DNA from: Rubrivirga marina
GTDB taxonomy: Bacteria > Bacteroidota > Rhodothermia > Rhodothermales > Rubricoccaceae
Length of the DNA: 64,000 bases
Assembly: GCF_002283365.1 (NCBI RefSeq)
Contig: NZ_MQWD01000001.1
Span: 2,217,665 to 2,281,664 of the forward strand
Direction of reading: 5' to 3'
The notes under the pieces: generated by a model
The model's database searches: none
Seen by the model: only the letters and a program-made list of their open reading frames with translations
What the model was told of the DNA's origin: nothing
Made by a program: the position numbers and the translations under genes
Shown: piece after piece, positions 16,935 to 25,337 of the stretch
Position numbering within the stretch: the first letter of the stretch is position 1
How the letters are laid out: each line of letters starts with the position of its first letter

Positions 16935-17654
16935 ATGCCCCGACTCTCGGCCCTGCTGCTGCTCCTCTCGCTACTCGCCTGCGGGTCTGCCGACCCTGTC
17001 GACACGACGCCGGATCCGGGGTTCAACGTCCTGTTCGTCGGCAACAGCCTGACGTACACGAACGACCTGCCGGGCATGGTGGGCGCGATGCTGCCCACGT
17101 TCGGGGGGGAGGACGTCCACATCGGCACCGTGGCGTCGGCCGACGTGTCGCTTGAGGACCACTGGTACCTCGGCGGGGCACGCGAAGCGATCGCCTCCGG
17201 CGACTGGGACGTGGTGGTGATGCAACAGGGGCCGTCGTCGGTGCCGCAGAATCAGGTCCACCTCGCCACGTGGGTCGGCCACTTCGCTGACCTCGCTGAG
17301 ACGCACGGCGTCCGCCCGGCGGTCCTGATGGTGTGGCCGCCGGAGGGCGACGAGGCCCGCGTCGAGGCCGTCGTCACGGCCTACGCGACGGCCGCTCGCG
17401 AGGCCGACGCCGCGCTCTTCCCGGCCGGCGCCGCGTGGCGCCTCGCCCGCGCCGAGGGCACCGCCGACCCGTACGGCCTCGACCGCTTCCATCCGAGCCC
17501 GGCCGGCACCTACCTCGCCGCCCTCACCGTCGTCGGCGGTCTGACCGAGGGGTCGACCGTCGGCCTTCGCGCGCTCGGCGGCGTCTCTGCCCCGACGGCC
17601 CGCGCCTTGCAGGTGCACGCCGACGCCGCGCTCGCGGCGTACCTGAGCGAGTGA
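16935..17654 (+). CDS. SGNH/GDSL-like hydrolase lipoprotein
   Basis: Putative esterase or polysaccharide deacetylase of the SGNH fold, exported as a lipoprotein (LLSLLACGS, Cys16). The nucleophile block is VLFVGNSLTYTNDLP (Ser in GNS), the Asn/Gly block may be VVVMQQGPSS, and the C-terminal DRFHPSPAGTYLAA supplies Asp and His. Length of 239 residues fits a one-domain enzyme. A weak -7-like box TAGGTTCG lies at 16906. Its stop codon and the stop codon of the convergent serine hydrolase sit in the small palindrome GAGTGACTCACTC (17648-17660). Confidence 0.8.
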   Translation: MPRLSALLLLLSLLACGSADPVDTTPDPGFNVLFVGNSLTYTNDLPGMVGAMLPTFGGEDVHIGTVASADVSLEDHWYLGGAREAIASGDWDVVVMQQGPSSVPQNQVHLATWVGHFADLAETHGVRPAVLMVWPPEGDEARVEAVVTAYATAAREADAALFPAGAAWRLARAEGTADPYGLDRFHPSPAGTYLAALTVVGGLTEGSTVGLRALGGVSAPTARALQVHADAALAAYLSE

Positions 17655-17655
17655 C

Positions 17656-18777
17656 TCACTCTGCCTCGGGGGGCGCGGCGACGAGGCGGACGAGGTCGTC
17701 GGGTAGGCCCGGCTGGTGGGACAGCGCGAAGAGGTTCGCGTCGCCCGGGTTCTTCAGCAGGATGACCGCGCGCCCCTGATCGGGCAGCAACACGTTGAGG
17801 ACGCCGAGCGCCCCGAACGTCCCCTGCCGTTCGATCACCCGCACCCTCGCGTCACCGATCGGCTTCGTGTACGACCACGCGCCCTGCGCCACGAACCCCA
17901 TCTCAGAGGACGACGCCCAGAGTGCGTCGAGCCGGTCGGGCGGGAGGAGGTCGCCGCTGATCAGCGCGAGGTCGAAGCGGGCGAGGTCGGCGGCCGTGCC
18001 GTAGAGCGCGGCGGCCCCGCCGTAGCGCCAGCGAGCGAGACATAGGCTCGGCTCGTCGGCGGCGTAGGCCGTCGCCAGCCGCTCGACGGTGCCGCTGGGG
18101 CGGAGGAGGCCGGAGTCGGTCATCCCGAGCGGGTCGAGGATCTCGTGTCGGAGGAGGGCCTCGAACGGCTCGCCCGTTGCCGCTTCCATCACCGCCTCGA
18201 GGACGAGGTAGTCGGCGTTGTTGTAGGCGACGGTCCCGCCGGGCGTCGCGCGGAGCGGGCCCGATCCGAACAGGCGGATCACGTCGGCCGCGATCGCCAG
18301 CGTATCGGGCTCGCCGGGGAGCGGGCACCGCCAGGCCGCCCCGCCGTCGGCGTCGAGGTCGGGGAGGCCGGACGTGTGGTTCAACAGGTAGCGCACGAGG
18401 ACCGAGTCGCCGCCGGCGATGAGGCCGGGGACGTACCGGGCGACGGGCGCGCCGAGGTCGAGCCGGCCGTCCATCTCCAGCCGGTGGGCGACCACGGCGG
18501 CGACCTGCTTCGTGATGGACGCGAGCGGGAACCGGACGTCGGGCGTCATCGGGATGCGCCACGTCCGGTCGGCCAGCCCGAAGGCGCCCTCGTAGAGCAC
18601 GCGGGGGGCGGCGGGCGTCCCCTCGACCACGAGCACGACGCCGTCGAACGCGCCCGCCTCGTGGACGGCGCGGACCGCCGCGTCGATCTTCCGGCTGAGC
18701 GGGTCGACCGGCGCGCTGGCCAGCGGCTGGGCGTGGGCGCCGACGGTGAACAGGGCGGCGGCGAGCAGGGCGCGCAT
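17656..18777 (-). CDS. Class C beta-lactamase-related serine hydrolase (S12)
   Basis: Secreted serine hydrolase of the penicillin-binding protein/beta-lactamase fold. The signal peptide MRALLAAALFTVGAHA gives the start; the 48 residues of open frame upstream are low-complexity and are rejected. Active-site motifs: Ser-x-x-Lys in PLASITKQVAA, Tyr-x-Asn in VAYNNADYLV, and a third-motif-like RQGTFGAL near the C terminus. Length of 373 residues. Such proteins can be D-aminopeptidases, esterases or carboxypeptidases; beta-lactam hydrolysis cannot be claimed. Confidence 0.87.
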   Translation of the reverse strand: MRALLAAALFTVGAHAQPLASAPVDPLSRKIDAAVRAVHEAGAFDGVVLVVEGTPAAPRVLYEGAFGLADRTWRIPMTPDVRFPLASITKQVAAVVAHRLEMDGRLDLGAPVARYVPGLIAGGDSVLVRYLLNHTSGLPDLDADGGAAWRCPLPGEPDTLAIAADVIRLFGSGPLRATPGGTVAYNNADYLVLEAVMEAATGEPFEALLRHEILDPLGMTDSGLLRPSGTVERLATAYAADEPSLCLARWRYGGAAALYGTAADLARFDLALISGDLLPPDRLDALWASSSEMGFVAQGAWSYTKPIGDARVRVIERQGTFGALGVLNVLLPDQGRAVILLKNPGDANLFALSHQPGLPDDLVRLVAAPPEAE

Positions 18778-18820
18778 GGCGGCAGGGGAGGGGCGGCGGA
18801 GGATAGCGCCCAAACAAGGC

Positions 18821-18856
18821 GACTCCGCCCGCCTCGGCGTCGAGGCGGGCGGAGTC
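18821..18856. repeat. RLGAEA palindromic repeat, copy 6 (most complete)
   Basis: A 36-base near-perfect palindrome: GACTCCGCCCGCCTCG, loop GCGT, then CGAGGCGGGCGGAGTC. The stem is 16 bp. It lies between the starts/ends of two minus-strand genes and shows the full extent of the element. Confidence 0.9.
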
Positions 18857-18952
18857 GGAAACAAACAAAGCCACCGGGGTCGGGCGCGGGGCGCCGTCTC
18901 CCGGTGGCCGGCGGGGCGCACGGACCAACGCCGCCCCGCGTCGCGGCCGCCG

Positions 18953-19639
18953 CTACCGAACGGCCGAGAACGTGCCGACTTGGAGCGCGCCGACGCGGCC
19001 GTCGGCCTCGCGCTCGAAGGCGAGCGGGGCGGGCGCCGCGTGGGCCGCGAACGTGTCGGCCGCGGTCTCGCGGACGGACCCGACGACGACGGGGCTCAGG
19101 CCGCGCGTGATCGTGACGAGCCGGCCGTCCTCGTCCCAGACGAACGCGGCCCACTCGGAGCCCCGGTCGAAGAGGACCTGGACGAGCGTGGCCTCGCGGC
19201 CGTCGATCTGGCGGAACGTCCCGACGACGCTGCCGGCGACGACGTCGCCGTGGCCGCGGATCAGCGCGCTGCGGTAGGCGGCGAGGTGCTCGGCCGCGTC
19301 GGCCTGGCGGGCCGGGCGGACGGCGCCGACGACCGTGTCGAGGTCGCCGAGGATCCAGGCATTGAGGAGCGCGTCGGCGCGGGCGTCGGTCGCCTCGTCG
19401 GAGGCGGAGAAGGCGGCGAGGCGGGCGGCGACGGGTGCGCCGTGGGCCACGAGCACGAGGCCGTCGCGGCCGTCGCGGACCTCGACCATTCCGCCGTCGG
19501 CGGCGTAGAGGCCGACGTACGGCGAGGCGGCCGGGGCCGCGGAGATCGGGGCGGCGGTGAACTGCACCTGGGCCGAGGCGACGGGGGCGACGGCGAGGAG
19601 GGCGGCGACGGAGAGGGCGAGGAGAGTGAAGCGGGCCAT
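18953..19639 (-). CDS. Secreted protein of unknown function, 228 aa
   Basis: Not recognised. A clear signal peptide (MARFTLLALSVAALLAVAPVASAQ) sets the start at 19639. The mature part is a small alpha/beta domain with no obvious catalytic motif, containing YVGLYAADGGMVEVRDGRDG and a C-terminal half (VVGTFRQIDGREATLVQVLF, WDEDGRLVTITRG) of the kind found in DUF3887/NTF2-like or lipocalin-like secreted proteins. About 55-110 bases upstream are four TGTCATC-like half-sites spaced as at the promoter of the two-component operon next door, so it is a likely target of that system. Confidence 0.7.
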   Translation of the reverse strand: MARFTLLALSVAALLAVAPVASAQVQFTAAPISAAPAASPYVGLYAADGGMVEVRDGRDGLVLVAHGAPVAARLAAFSASDEATDARADALLNAWILGDLDTVVGAVRPARQADAAEHLAAYRSALIRGHGDVVAGSVVGTFRQIDGREATLVQVLFDRGSEWAAFVWDEDGRLVTITRGLSPVVVGSVRETAADTFAAHAAPAPLAFEREADGRVGALQVGTFSAVR

Positions 19640-19652
19640 GAGAGGGCGGGGG

Positions 19653-19668
19653 CTGAGTGATGACTCAG
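19653..19668. promoter_or_regulatory. Small palindrome CTGAGT-GATG-ACTCAG in the leader of the secreted-protein gene
   Basis: Six-base perfect arms around GATG, 13 bases upstream of the start codon at 19639. Could be an RNA hairpin covering the ribosome-binding region or an operator. Confidence 0.35.
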
Positions 19669-19692
19669 GTTCGAGATCTGGCCCCCGCACGT

Positions 19693-19751
19693 TGTCATCC
19701 GCTCGCCCGTGTTCGTCACCGCCGGTCGGCGTCCTGTCATCAGTCGTCATC
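19693..19751 (-). promoter_or_regulatory. Probable response-regulator binding array upstream of the secreted-protein gene
   Basis: Half-sites TGTCATC (19693), CGTCACC (19714), TGTCATC (19735) and CGTCATC (19745) on the plus strand, spaced 21, 21 and 10 bases, i.e. whole helical turns. The last three have exactly the spacing (21, 10) seen at 23195-23232 before the two-component operon. Direct repeats of about 10-11 bases are typical of OmpR/PhoB-type regulators. The array overlaps the 3' end of the upstream gene. Confidence 0.65.
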
Positions 19752-20858
19752 GCCGGTCCGCCGCCGACGTTCGGCGTAGGCCTCGGGCGTCATGAGGGCG
19801 ACCGGGCCGCGGTAGATCCCGCCGTCGATCATCCCGTCGATCACGCGGACGGCGACGACGTTCTCACCTTCACGCAGCACCGACGCCGGGACGGGGTAGG
19901 CCCGCTCGATCTGCCACTCGTCGCCCCGGATCTGCCCCGTCTCGACGTCGCCCGTGCTCCCGACGCGGACGCCGTTGACGAACGTCTCGTCGAGGTCGTC
20001 GATGGCGCCCAGCACGAGCACGAGGTCCGCCTCGGCCGCATCGGCGCCGAGGCGGACCGACTTGCGGTACCACGCGACGTGCCCGAGCTCGGGGTAGCCC
20101 TGGGACTCCCAGGTCGCCGGCACGCGGAGCGTGTCCCATCGCGCGTCGTCGAGGTCGGGCGCGGCCCAGTCGCCGTCTCCGGGCGAAAAGCGCCAGTCGC
20201 CGGCGAGGTCGGCCACGACCGGGGCGCCCTCGGGGTTGCGAGCGGTCGGGACGGCGAGTGCGACGGGGCCTTCGAGGATGCCGCCCTCGAGGCCCTCGTC
20301 GTAGACGCGGACGGCGAGGACGTTGGGGCCGTCGGTACGGAGGAGGGCGGGGGGGAGCCGGTAGATGCGGAAGCCGAAGGCCGCCGTCTGGTACTTCGGC
20401 GGCATCCGCCCGCTCCAGCCGACGGGCTCGCCGTTGAGCCACACCTCGTCGGCGTCGTCGATGCGGCCGAGGAGGAGGAAGGGCGAGGTGCGGAGCACGT
20501 CGGCATCTTTGGCGTCGAGCGTGAACGTGGTGCGGTACCACGCGAAGCCGTCGTAGCCGTGGTATCCCTCGTCCTCCCACGCGCCCGGCACGGCGATCCG
20601 GTCCCACCCGGCGTCGGCGCCGCCGGAGGCCCACCGGCGGGCATCGCCGATCCGGAAGTCCCAGGTCCCCGCGAGGTCCACGACGGTCGTCCAGTCGTCG
20701 GGCGAGGGGGGGCTCGTCTTCCACGGGTCGTCCCACGACACGTCGTGCGTCGCGCCTTCCCACCCGTCGAGGCGGTCGAGGACCGACGCCGCGACGCGGA
20801 CGACGAGGCCGACGACCGCGATCAGGATGAGGGCGAGCAGGACGACGCGGCCGTTCAT
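19740..20858 (-). CDS. Membrane-anchored protein with two GH2-type sugar-binding domains
   Basis: One N-terminal transmembrane helix (residues 5-25), then two tandem jelly-roll domains of the glycoside hydrolase family 2 N-terminal type. Both contain the pattern VDLAGTWDF / VADLAGDWRF, then VPGAWEDEGY / VPATWESQGY, then WYRTTF / WYRKSV and VLAVRVYD / VVAVRVID. No GH2 catalytic barrel follows, so it is probably a carbohydrate-binding or sensing protein of the cell envelope. It is the third gene of an operon with a histidine kinase and a response regulator (ATGA overlap) and may serve as an accessory sensor. Confidence 0.8.
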   Translation of the reverse strand: MNGRVVLLALILIAVVGLVVRVAASVLDRLDGWEGATHDVSWDDPWKTSPPSPDDWTTVVDLAGTWDFRIGDARRWASGGADAGWDRIAVPGAWEDEGYHGYDGFAWYRTTFTLDAKDADVLRTSPFLLLGRIDDADEVWLNGEPVGWSGRMPPKYQTAAFGFRIYRLPPALLRTDGPNVLAVRVYDEGLEGGILEGPVALAVPTARNPEGAPVVADLAGDWRFSPGDGDWAAPDLDDARWDTLRVPATWESQGYPELGHVAWYRKSVRLGADAAEADLVLVLGAIDDLDETFVNGVRVGSTGDVETGQIRGDEWQIERAYPVPASVLREGENVVAVRVIDGMIDGGIYRGPVALMTPEAYAERRRRTGDDD

Positions 20859-21556
20859 GGGAGGAACTTGTAGCCCACGCCGTGGACCGTCAGGAAGTGG
20901 CGCGGCTGGGCCGGGTCCGGCTCGGCCTTCTGGCGGAGCTTCAGGACGAAGTTGTCGACCGTCCGCGCCGTCGGCGCCACGTCGGAGCCCCAGACCTCGT
21001 CCAGGAGGTCGTCGCGGGAGACGACGGCGCCGGGGCGCGCGGCGAAGTAGCGGAGGACCTCGACCTCGAGGTGCGTCATGGCGACGGGCTCGCCGTCGGA
21101 CGTCGCCTGGTAGGTCCCGAGGTCGACCCGGAGGCGGCCCACCTCGACGACGTCGCGGGCGAGGCCAGCGGGCGAGGCCGTCTGGGACTCGGTCCGGCGG
21201 AGGACGGCCTTGATGCGGGCCAGCAACTCGCCGAGGCCGAAGGGTTTGGTCACGTAGTCGTCGGCGCCGAACTCGAGGCCCCGGACCGTGTCGAACTCCT
21301 CGGCCTTGGCCGTGAGCAAGATCACGGGCGTCGCGACGCCGGCCGCGCGCGCCTCGCGGAGGACCTCGAAGCCCGACCGCTTCGGCATCATGACGTCCAG
21401 GACGACGAGCCGGTAGGCGCCGCCGCGGAGCTTTTGGAGGGCCTCCTCGCCGTCGGCCGCCTCGTCGACGGCGTAGCCCTCGAACTCGAGGTTGTCGCGG
21501 AGCCCTTCGCGCATGGCGTGCTCGTCGTCGACGACGAGGATCGGGAGGTCAGGCAT
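20855..21556 (-). CDS. OmpR/PhoB-family response regulator
   Basis: Transcription factor of 233 residues: receiver domain (1-120) with the acidic pair VVDDE, phospho-accepting Asp54 in LVVLDVMMP, the Thr in LLTAKA and Lys in YVTKPF; winged-helix DNA-binding domain (about 140-233) with ARTVDNFVLKLRQK and VHGVGYKF. The start overlaps the kinase gene by 8 bases. Putative targets are the TGTCATC-type repeats at 23195-23232 (own operon) and 19693-19751. Confidence 0.95.
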   Translation of the reverse strand: MPDLPILVVDDEHAMREGLRDNLEFEGYAVDEAADGEEALQKLRGGAYRLVVLDVMMPKRSGFEVLREARAAGVATPVILLTAKAEEFDTVRGLEFGADDYVTKPFGLGELLARIKAVLRRTESQTASPAGLARDVVEVGRLRVDLGTYQATSDGEPVAMTHLEVEVLRYFAARPGAVVSRDDLLDEVWGSDVAPTARTVDNFVLKLRQKAEPDPAQPRHFLTVHGVGYKFLP

Positions 21557-23162
21557 GGGAGGGGAGGGAGATCCGGAAGACGCTGCCGCCGCCGGCGCGG
21601 GCGGAGACCGTGGCCGTGCCGTCGTGGGCCTCGGCGATGCGGCGGACGAGGGCGAGGCCGAGGCCGGTGCCCTTGGCCGTGTGGACGAGCCCGTCGGCGC
21701 TGGCGGGCTGGACGCGGACGAACGGCTCGAACACGCGCTCGCGGTCGGCGGGGGGGATGCCGGGCCCGCGGTCGGCCACCTCGACGAGCGCCGAGCCGTC
21801 GGCGCGCCGGGCCGCGACCTCGACCGGGCCGCCGTCGCCGTACTTCACGGCGTTGTCGATGAGGTTGACGAGGGCCTCCGCGAGGGCGTCGTGGTCGCCG
21901 AGGATGGGGAGGGCGCTCTCGGGCAGGTCGAGTCGGAGCGCGCACCCCTCGCGCTCGACGACGGGCCGGTACCGCTCGCCGATCTCGGCCGCGAGCGCGC
22001 CGAGGTCGAGGGGGCGGCGGTCGATCCGGGCCGTCCCGCGCTCGAACCGGTTGAAGTGGAGCACGTTGCCGACGAGCCGGCTCAGGCGCTCGGTCTCGGC
22101 CACGATCGTGGAGTAGTAGCGCGGCTTCTTGTCGTCGGGCACGCGGCCTTCGGCGAGCGACTCGCCATACATCCGGATGAGCGCGAGCGGCGTGCGGAGT
22201 TCGTGGCTCACGTTCGAGACGAAGTCCTCCCGCAGCCGGGCGACCTCGACCTCCTGGCGCACGCCGCGCCACGCGAAGAGCGCGCCGGCCCCGAGCACCA
22301 GCGTCACGCCGCCGAACAGGAGGACGCTCTGCCACGCCCGCCGGCGCAGCGCCTCCTCGGCCGACCCCTCCCCGACGCGCACGCCGACGACGTAGCCCGG
22401 CAGGAGCCACAGCGGTCGCTGGCGCGTGATCTCGGCGCGGCTCATGGCGGCCGTCGAGGCGATGGGCTCGGCCTCGCCCTCTCGGAAGACGCCGAACTCG
22501 ACGCCGCCGCGGCCGACTTCCCGCAGCGTGGGCATCACGACGGTCTCGACGAATGGGCTCGGGTCGACGGCCATCCCGAGGATCCTCGGCGTTGGGCCGT
22601 TCACCGGCGCCGCGGCGAAGACGAGGAGCAGGCCGCCACTGTCGAGCGCGACCGGCTCCAGCTTCCGGTAGCCGAGGGCCTGCTGGGCGAGCAGCCGCTC
22701 CACGAGCGCGTCCGGCAGCGTTTCCCGGACGTCGATTTGCTCGGCGCCGGTCGCATACGGAGCGTAGAGTCCATAGCCGGTCGTGTCGCCCTCGGTGCGG
22801 ACGGGCGCCGGCAGGCCGTAGTAGAGGACGTCGGCGCGGGCCGGGCTTGTGGCAAAGACGAACCGGACGGCCGGGGTGGCCTCGAGGAACGCGCGGGCGG
22901 CCTCCGCCGAGGACGAGCCCGACTCGACACGGAAGGACGGCTGCCCGAGCCGGTCGGCCCACGTCGAGGCCACGTCCCACGCGTTCTGGTTGACCGAGAA
23001 GAGGAGCCCGTCGAGTTGCTCGTCGCGGATCTCGGCGAGCCGGGCCTCGCTCTCGCTCTGCACGACGGCCTGGGCGGCCGCGAACGCCAGCGCGGGCACG
23101 ATGGCGAGGGCGAGGAGGGCGCCCGCCAGTCGGCGGAGCGCGCGGGGTGGGGAGGCGGGCAC
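21549..23162 (-). CDS. Sensor histidine kinase of the two-component operon
   Basis: Two-helix membrane kinase of 537 residues: first hydrophobic helix at about 12-35, a periplasmic sensor region of about 240 residues without a recognised fold, second helix at about 280-300, HisKA with the phospho-accepting His in NVSHELRTPLALIRM, and HATPase motifs NLIDNAVKYGDGG, VEVADRGPGIPP and GTGLGLALV. The start is a GTG just 4 bases downstream of a TAGCTTGC promoter box, so the transcript may be leaderless. First gene of the kinase-regulator-sugar-binding protein operon. Confidence 0.93.
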   Translation of the reverse strand: MPASPPRALRRLAGALLALAIVPALAFAAAQAVVQSESEARLAEIRDEQLDGLLFSVNQNAWDVASTWADRLGQPSFRVESGSSSAEAARAFLEATPAVRFVFATSPARADVLYYGLPAPVRTEGDTTGYGLYAPYATGAEQIDVRETLPDALVERLLAQQALGYRKLEPVALDSGGLLLVFAAAPVNGPTPRILGMAVDPSPFVETVVMPTLREVGRGGVEFGVFREGEAEPIASTAAMSRAEITRQRPLWLLPGYVVGVRVGEGSAEEALRRRAWQSVLLFGGVTLVLGAGALFAWRGVRQEVEVARLREDFVSNVSHELRTPLALIRMYGESLAEGRVPDDKKPRYYSTIVAETERLSRLVGNVLHFNRFERGTARIDRRPLDLGALAAEIGERYRPVVEREGCALRLDLPESALPILGDHDALAEALVNLIDNAVKYGDGGPVEVAARRADGSALVEVADRGPGIPPADRERVFEPFVRVQPASADGLVHTAKGTGLGLALVRRIAEAHDGTATVSARAGGGSVFRISLPSHA

Positions 23163-23166
23163 GACG

Positions 23167-23174
23167 GCAAGCTA
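23167..23174 (-). promoter_or_regulatory. TAGCTTGC -7-type box of the two-component operon
   Basis: On the minus strand GGTAGCTTGCC; the box ends 4 bases before the GTG start codon. The promoter-proximal regulator half-site (23195-23201) begins 20 bases upstream, in the place of a -33 element. Confidence 0.5.
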
Positions 23175-23194
23175 CCGGGAGCGCTGCCGGTCGC

Positions 23195-23232
23195 TGTCAG
23201 GCGGCGGTCCGGGGTTGTCATCAAATGTCATC
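23195..23232 (-). promoter_or_regulatory. Probable response-regulator binding array upstream of the two-component operon
   Basis: Plus-strand half-sites TGTCAGG (23195), TGTCATC (23216) and TGTCATC (23226), spaced 21 and 10 bases. Spacing and sequence match the array at 19714-19751. It overlaps the -33 region of the kinase promoter and also lies about 60-95 bases upstream of the promoter box of the divergent S41 protease gene. Confidence 0.65.
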
Positions 23233-23239
23233 GCGCCGG

Positions 23240-23270
23240 CCCGGTCGGCCTCGATGCCGAGGCGGGGAGG
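23240..23270. repeat. RLGAEA palindromic repeat, copy 7 (diverged)
   Basis: CCCGGTCGGCCTCGATGCC followed by GAGGCGGGGAGG between divergent genes. One of the few copies at a 5'/5' junction. Confidence 0.55.
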
Positions 23271-23289
23271 GTCGGGAGACCGCGTCCCC

Positions 23290-23297
23290 TATTTTGA
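23290..23297 (+). promoter_or_regulatory. Possible -7 box for the S41 protease gene
   Basis: TATTTTGA, the most AT-rich octamer in this region, fits TAnnTTGA as in the TAGCTTGA boxes. It would give a leader of about 85 bases before the ATG at 23385. No -33 TTTG is seen. Confidence 0.35.
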
Positions 23298-23384
23298 TCG
23301 CGCGGCGAACTGCCGATGCGTTCTGCCGTACGGCACTACCGGCCGCGCCCGGCCGTTGGGCCCCTCCCGACTTCCCCCGCCTCC

Positions 23385-25085
23385 ATGCTCCGATCCCGCT
23401 TCACCCCGATCCTCGGCGCCGGCCTCCTGGCTGTGGCCCTTCTCGTCGGCGTCCAGGTTCAAGACGCCGAGTCCGCGTCCGAGGATATGGAGCAGGTCCG
23501 AAAGATCGAGGAGGCCTACGAGTACATCACGCGCTCGTACGTCGAGCAGGTCGACTCCTCGGAGCTGGCCGAGGCCGCCATCGAGGGGATGCTCGCCAGC
23601 CTCGACCCCCACTCGATCTACATCTCGTCCGAGGAGATGCGCCGCGTCCGCGAGAGCTTCGACGCGAGCTTCGAGGGCGTCGGGATCTACTACGAGTTCA
23701 TCGAGGGCCCCGAGGAGGCCGACACGCTCGTCGTCCTGATGCCCATCGCCGGCGGGCCGAGCGACGAGGCCGGGCTCCAGCCGGGCGACCGGATCGTTGA
23801 GATCGACGGCCAGAGCGCCGTCGGGATCGATACGGATGGCGTCCAGAGCCGCCTGAAGGGCCCGCGCGGGACGTCCGTCGACATCGTCGTCGAGCGCCCG
23901 GGCTACCGCGAGCCGCTCGACTACACCATCATCCGCGACCGGATCCCGCTCAACACGGTCATCGCCTCGTACATGGTGGACGACCAGACGGGCCTCATCA
24001 AGCTCCAGCGGTTCGCGCGGACGAGCCACGACGAGGTCCGCAGCGCCATCCGTGACCTCCAGGGGCAGGGGATGGAGCGGCTGATCCTCGACCTCCGCGG
24101 CAACGCGGGCGGCCTCCTCGAGCAGGCCTACGAGATCTCCGATGAGTTCCTCGGGTCGGGCGAGATGATCGTCTACACCGAGAGCCGGCACCCCTCGAAC
24201 CGTCGCCAGTACCGCGCCACGGCCGGCGGGATCTACGAGAACGGCCCGGTCATCGTGCTGATCGACGAGAACTCGGCCAGCGCGAGTGAGATCGTCGCCG
24301 GCGCGCTCCAGGACCACGACCGCGCCTACCTCATCGGCCGGCGCTCGTTCGGCAAGGGGCTCGTCCAGCAGCAATTCCCGATGACCGACGGGAGCGTTCT
24401 CCAGATGACCGTCAGCCGGTACTACACGCCGTCGGGCCGTCTCATCCAGACGCCCTACCATGTCGGCGAGAGCGACGAGGACTACTTCGAGTCGAAGCGC
24501 GCGCTCCGCGAGGAGGGCCTCGAGGCCGACCTCATCGCCAACGGCGGGGCCGTCGACGTCGGCGCCTTCGGCGCGGAGGTACCGGACTCGCTCGTCTACC
24601 GGACCGACGGCGGGCGGACCGTCTTCGGCGGCGGCGGCATCCTCCCGGACTACATCGTCGCGCTCGACACGCTGGCGCCCGCGCTTCGGACCGTCATCGG
24701 CAAGAACCTCGACAACGCGTTCGCCCGCGTTGACCTCGAGCGCCGCGGCGACGCCTTCCGCGAGCAGTGGGAGGGCCGCCAGACCGAGTTCGTCCGCACC
24801 TTCCGGCTGAGCGACGCCGACTTCGAGCGGTTCCTCGACTTCGCCGAGGCCGAGGGGACCCCCGTCGTGACGACGCGGCCCGAGGGCGAGGCGGAAGACG
24901 TGCTCGTCCGCCGCGAGGCCCTCGCCGTCCGCTCCGACATCGAGACGCGGATTCGGGCGTTTATGGCCCGCCGCCTCTTCAGCGCCGACGCGTTCTACCC
25001 GGTCGTCGGGCAGATTGACCCGGCGCTCCGGGAGGCCATGGCCCACTGGCGCGACGCGGTGACGCTCGCGCAGGCCATCCGCTAA
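23385..25085 (+). CDS. S41 family C-terminal processing peptidase (CtpA-like)
   Basis: Periplasmic serine protease of 566 residues. A signal/anchor helix at residues 8-24 sets the start (the 23 codons upstream are dropped). An N-terminal helical domain, a PDZ domain (about 85-175, including PSDEAGLQPGDRIVEIDG) and the S41 catalytic domain follow. The Ser-Lys dyad is visible in ENSASASEIVAGAL and RRSFGKGLVQ. The C-terminal 180 residues form the extra domain common in Bacteroidota CtpA proteins. Substrates would be damaged or regulatory envelope proteins. Confidence 0.92.
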   Translation: MLRSRFTPILGAGLLAVALLVGVQVQDAESASEDMEQVRKIEEAYEYITRSYVEQVDSSELAEAAIEGMLASLDPHSIYISSEEMRRVRESFDASFEGVGIYYEFIEGPEEADTLVVLMPIAGGPSDEAGLQPGDRIVEIDGQSAVGIDTDGVQSRLKGPRGTSVDIVVERPGYREPLDYTIIRDRIPLNTVIASYMVDDQTGLIKLQRFARTSHDEVRSAIRDLQGQGMERLILDLRGNAGGLLEQAYEISDEFLGSGEMIVYTESRHPSNRRQYRATAGGIYENGPVIVLIDENSASASEIVAGALQDHDRAYLIGRRSFGKGLVQQQFPMTDGSVLQMTVSRYYTPSGRLIQTPYHVGESDEDYFESKRALREEGLEADLIANGGAVDVGAFGAEVPDSLVYRTDGGRTVFGGGGILPDYIVALDTLAPALRTVIGKNLDNAFARVDLERRGDAFREQWEGRQTEFVRTFRLSDADFERFLDFAEAEGTPVVTTRPEGEAEDVLVRREALAVRSDIETRIRAFMARRLFSADAFYPVVGQIDPALREAMAHWRDAVTLAQAIR

Positions 25086-25104
25086 CTCGCTGCGTTTCCA
25101 GGTA

Positions 25105-25138
25105 TGGGCCCCGGGGGGAGCAACTCCCCCGGGGCCCA
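25105..25138 (+). terminator. Hairpin after the S41 protease gene
   Basis: TGGGCCCCGGGGGGAG (25105-25120) pairs with CTCCCCCGGGGCCCA (25124-25138) with one bulged G and a 3-base loop. Very stable but without a clear U-tract. Confidence 0.6.
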
Positions 25139-25202
25139 CGTGTCTCTGGGGGCGACGGTCGGGTGCCTTCGGCCGGCACGAACCCCGGCCCTTCGCGTCG
25201 CG

Positions 25203-25234
25203 TTGACATTCCTGAGGGCTGGATGGATATTGAC
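25203..25234 (+). promoter_or_regulatory. Candidate promoter of the TolQ/ExbD cluster
   Basis: TTGACA at 25203-25208 and TATTGACC at 25228, spacer 19. This fits a TTG...TAttTG arrangement and stands out as AT-rich. The leader of about 100 bases contains the hairpin GGCCGCAGGTGCGGCC (25279-25294). Confidence 0.45.
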
Positions 25235-25337
25235 CCCCACGTCTAGCGCAGCCGCGCTGCCCCTCTCGCTCGTCCCCGAAGGCCGCAGGTGCGGCCTCCC
25301 AGACCCCACCCGTTTCCCCACCCCGAGGTACTCACCC

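Noticed and set aside
17648-17660. GAGTGACTCACTC as an intrinsic terminator between convergent genes
   Set aside because: The arms are only 6 bases with a one-base centre and no U-run. It is more simply two overlapping stop contexts (TGA on both strands).
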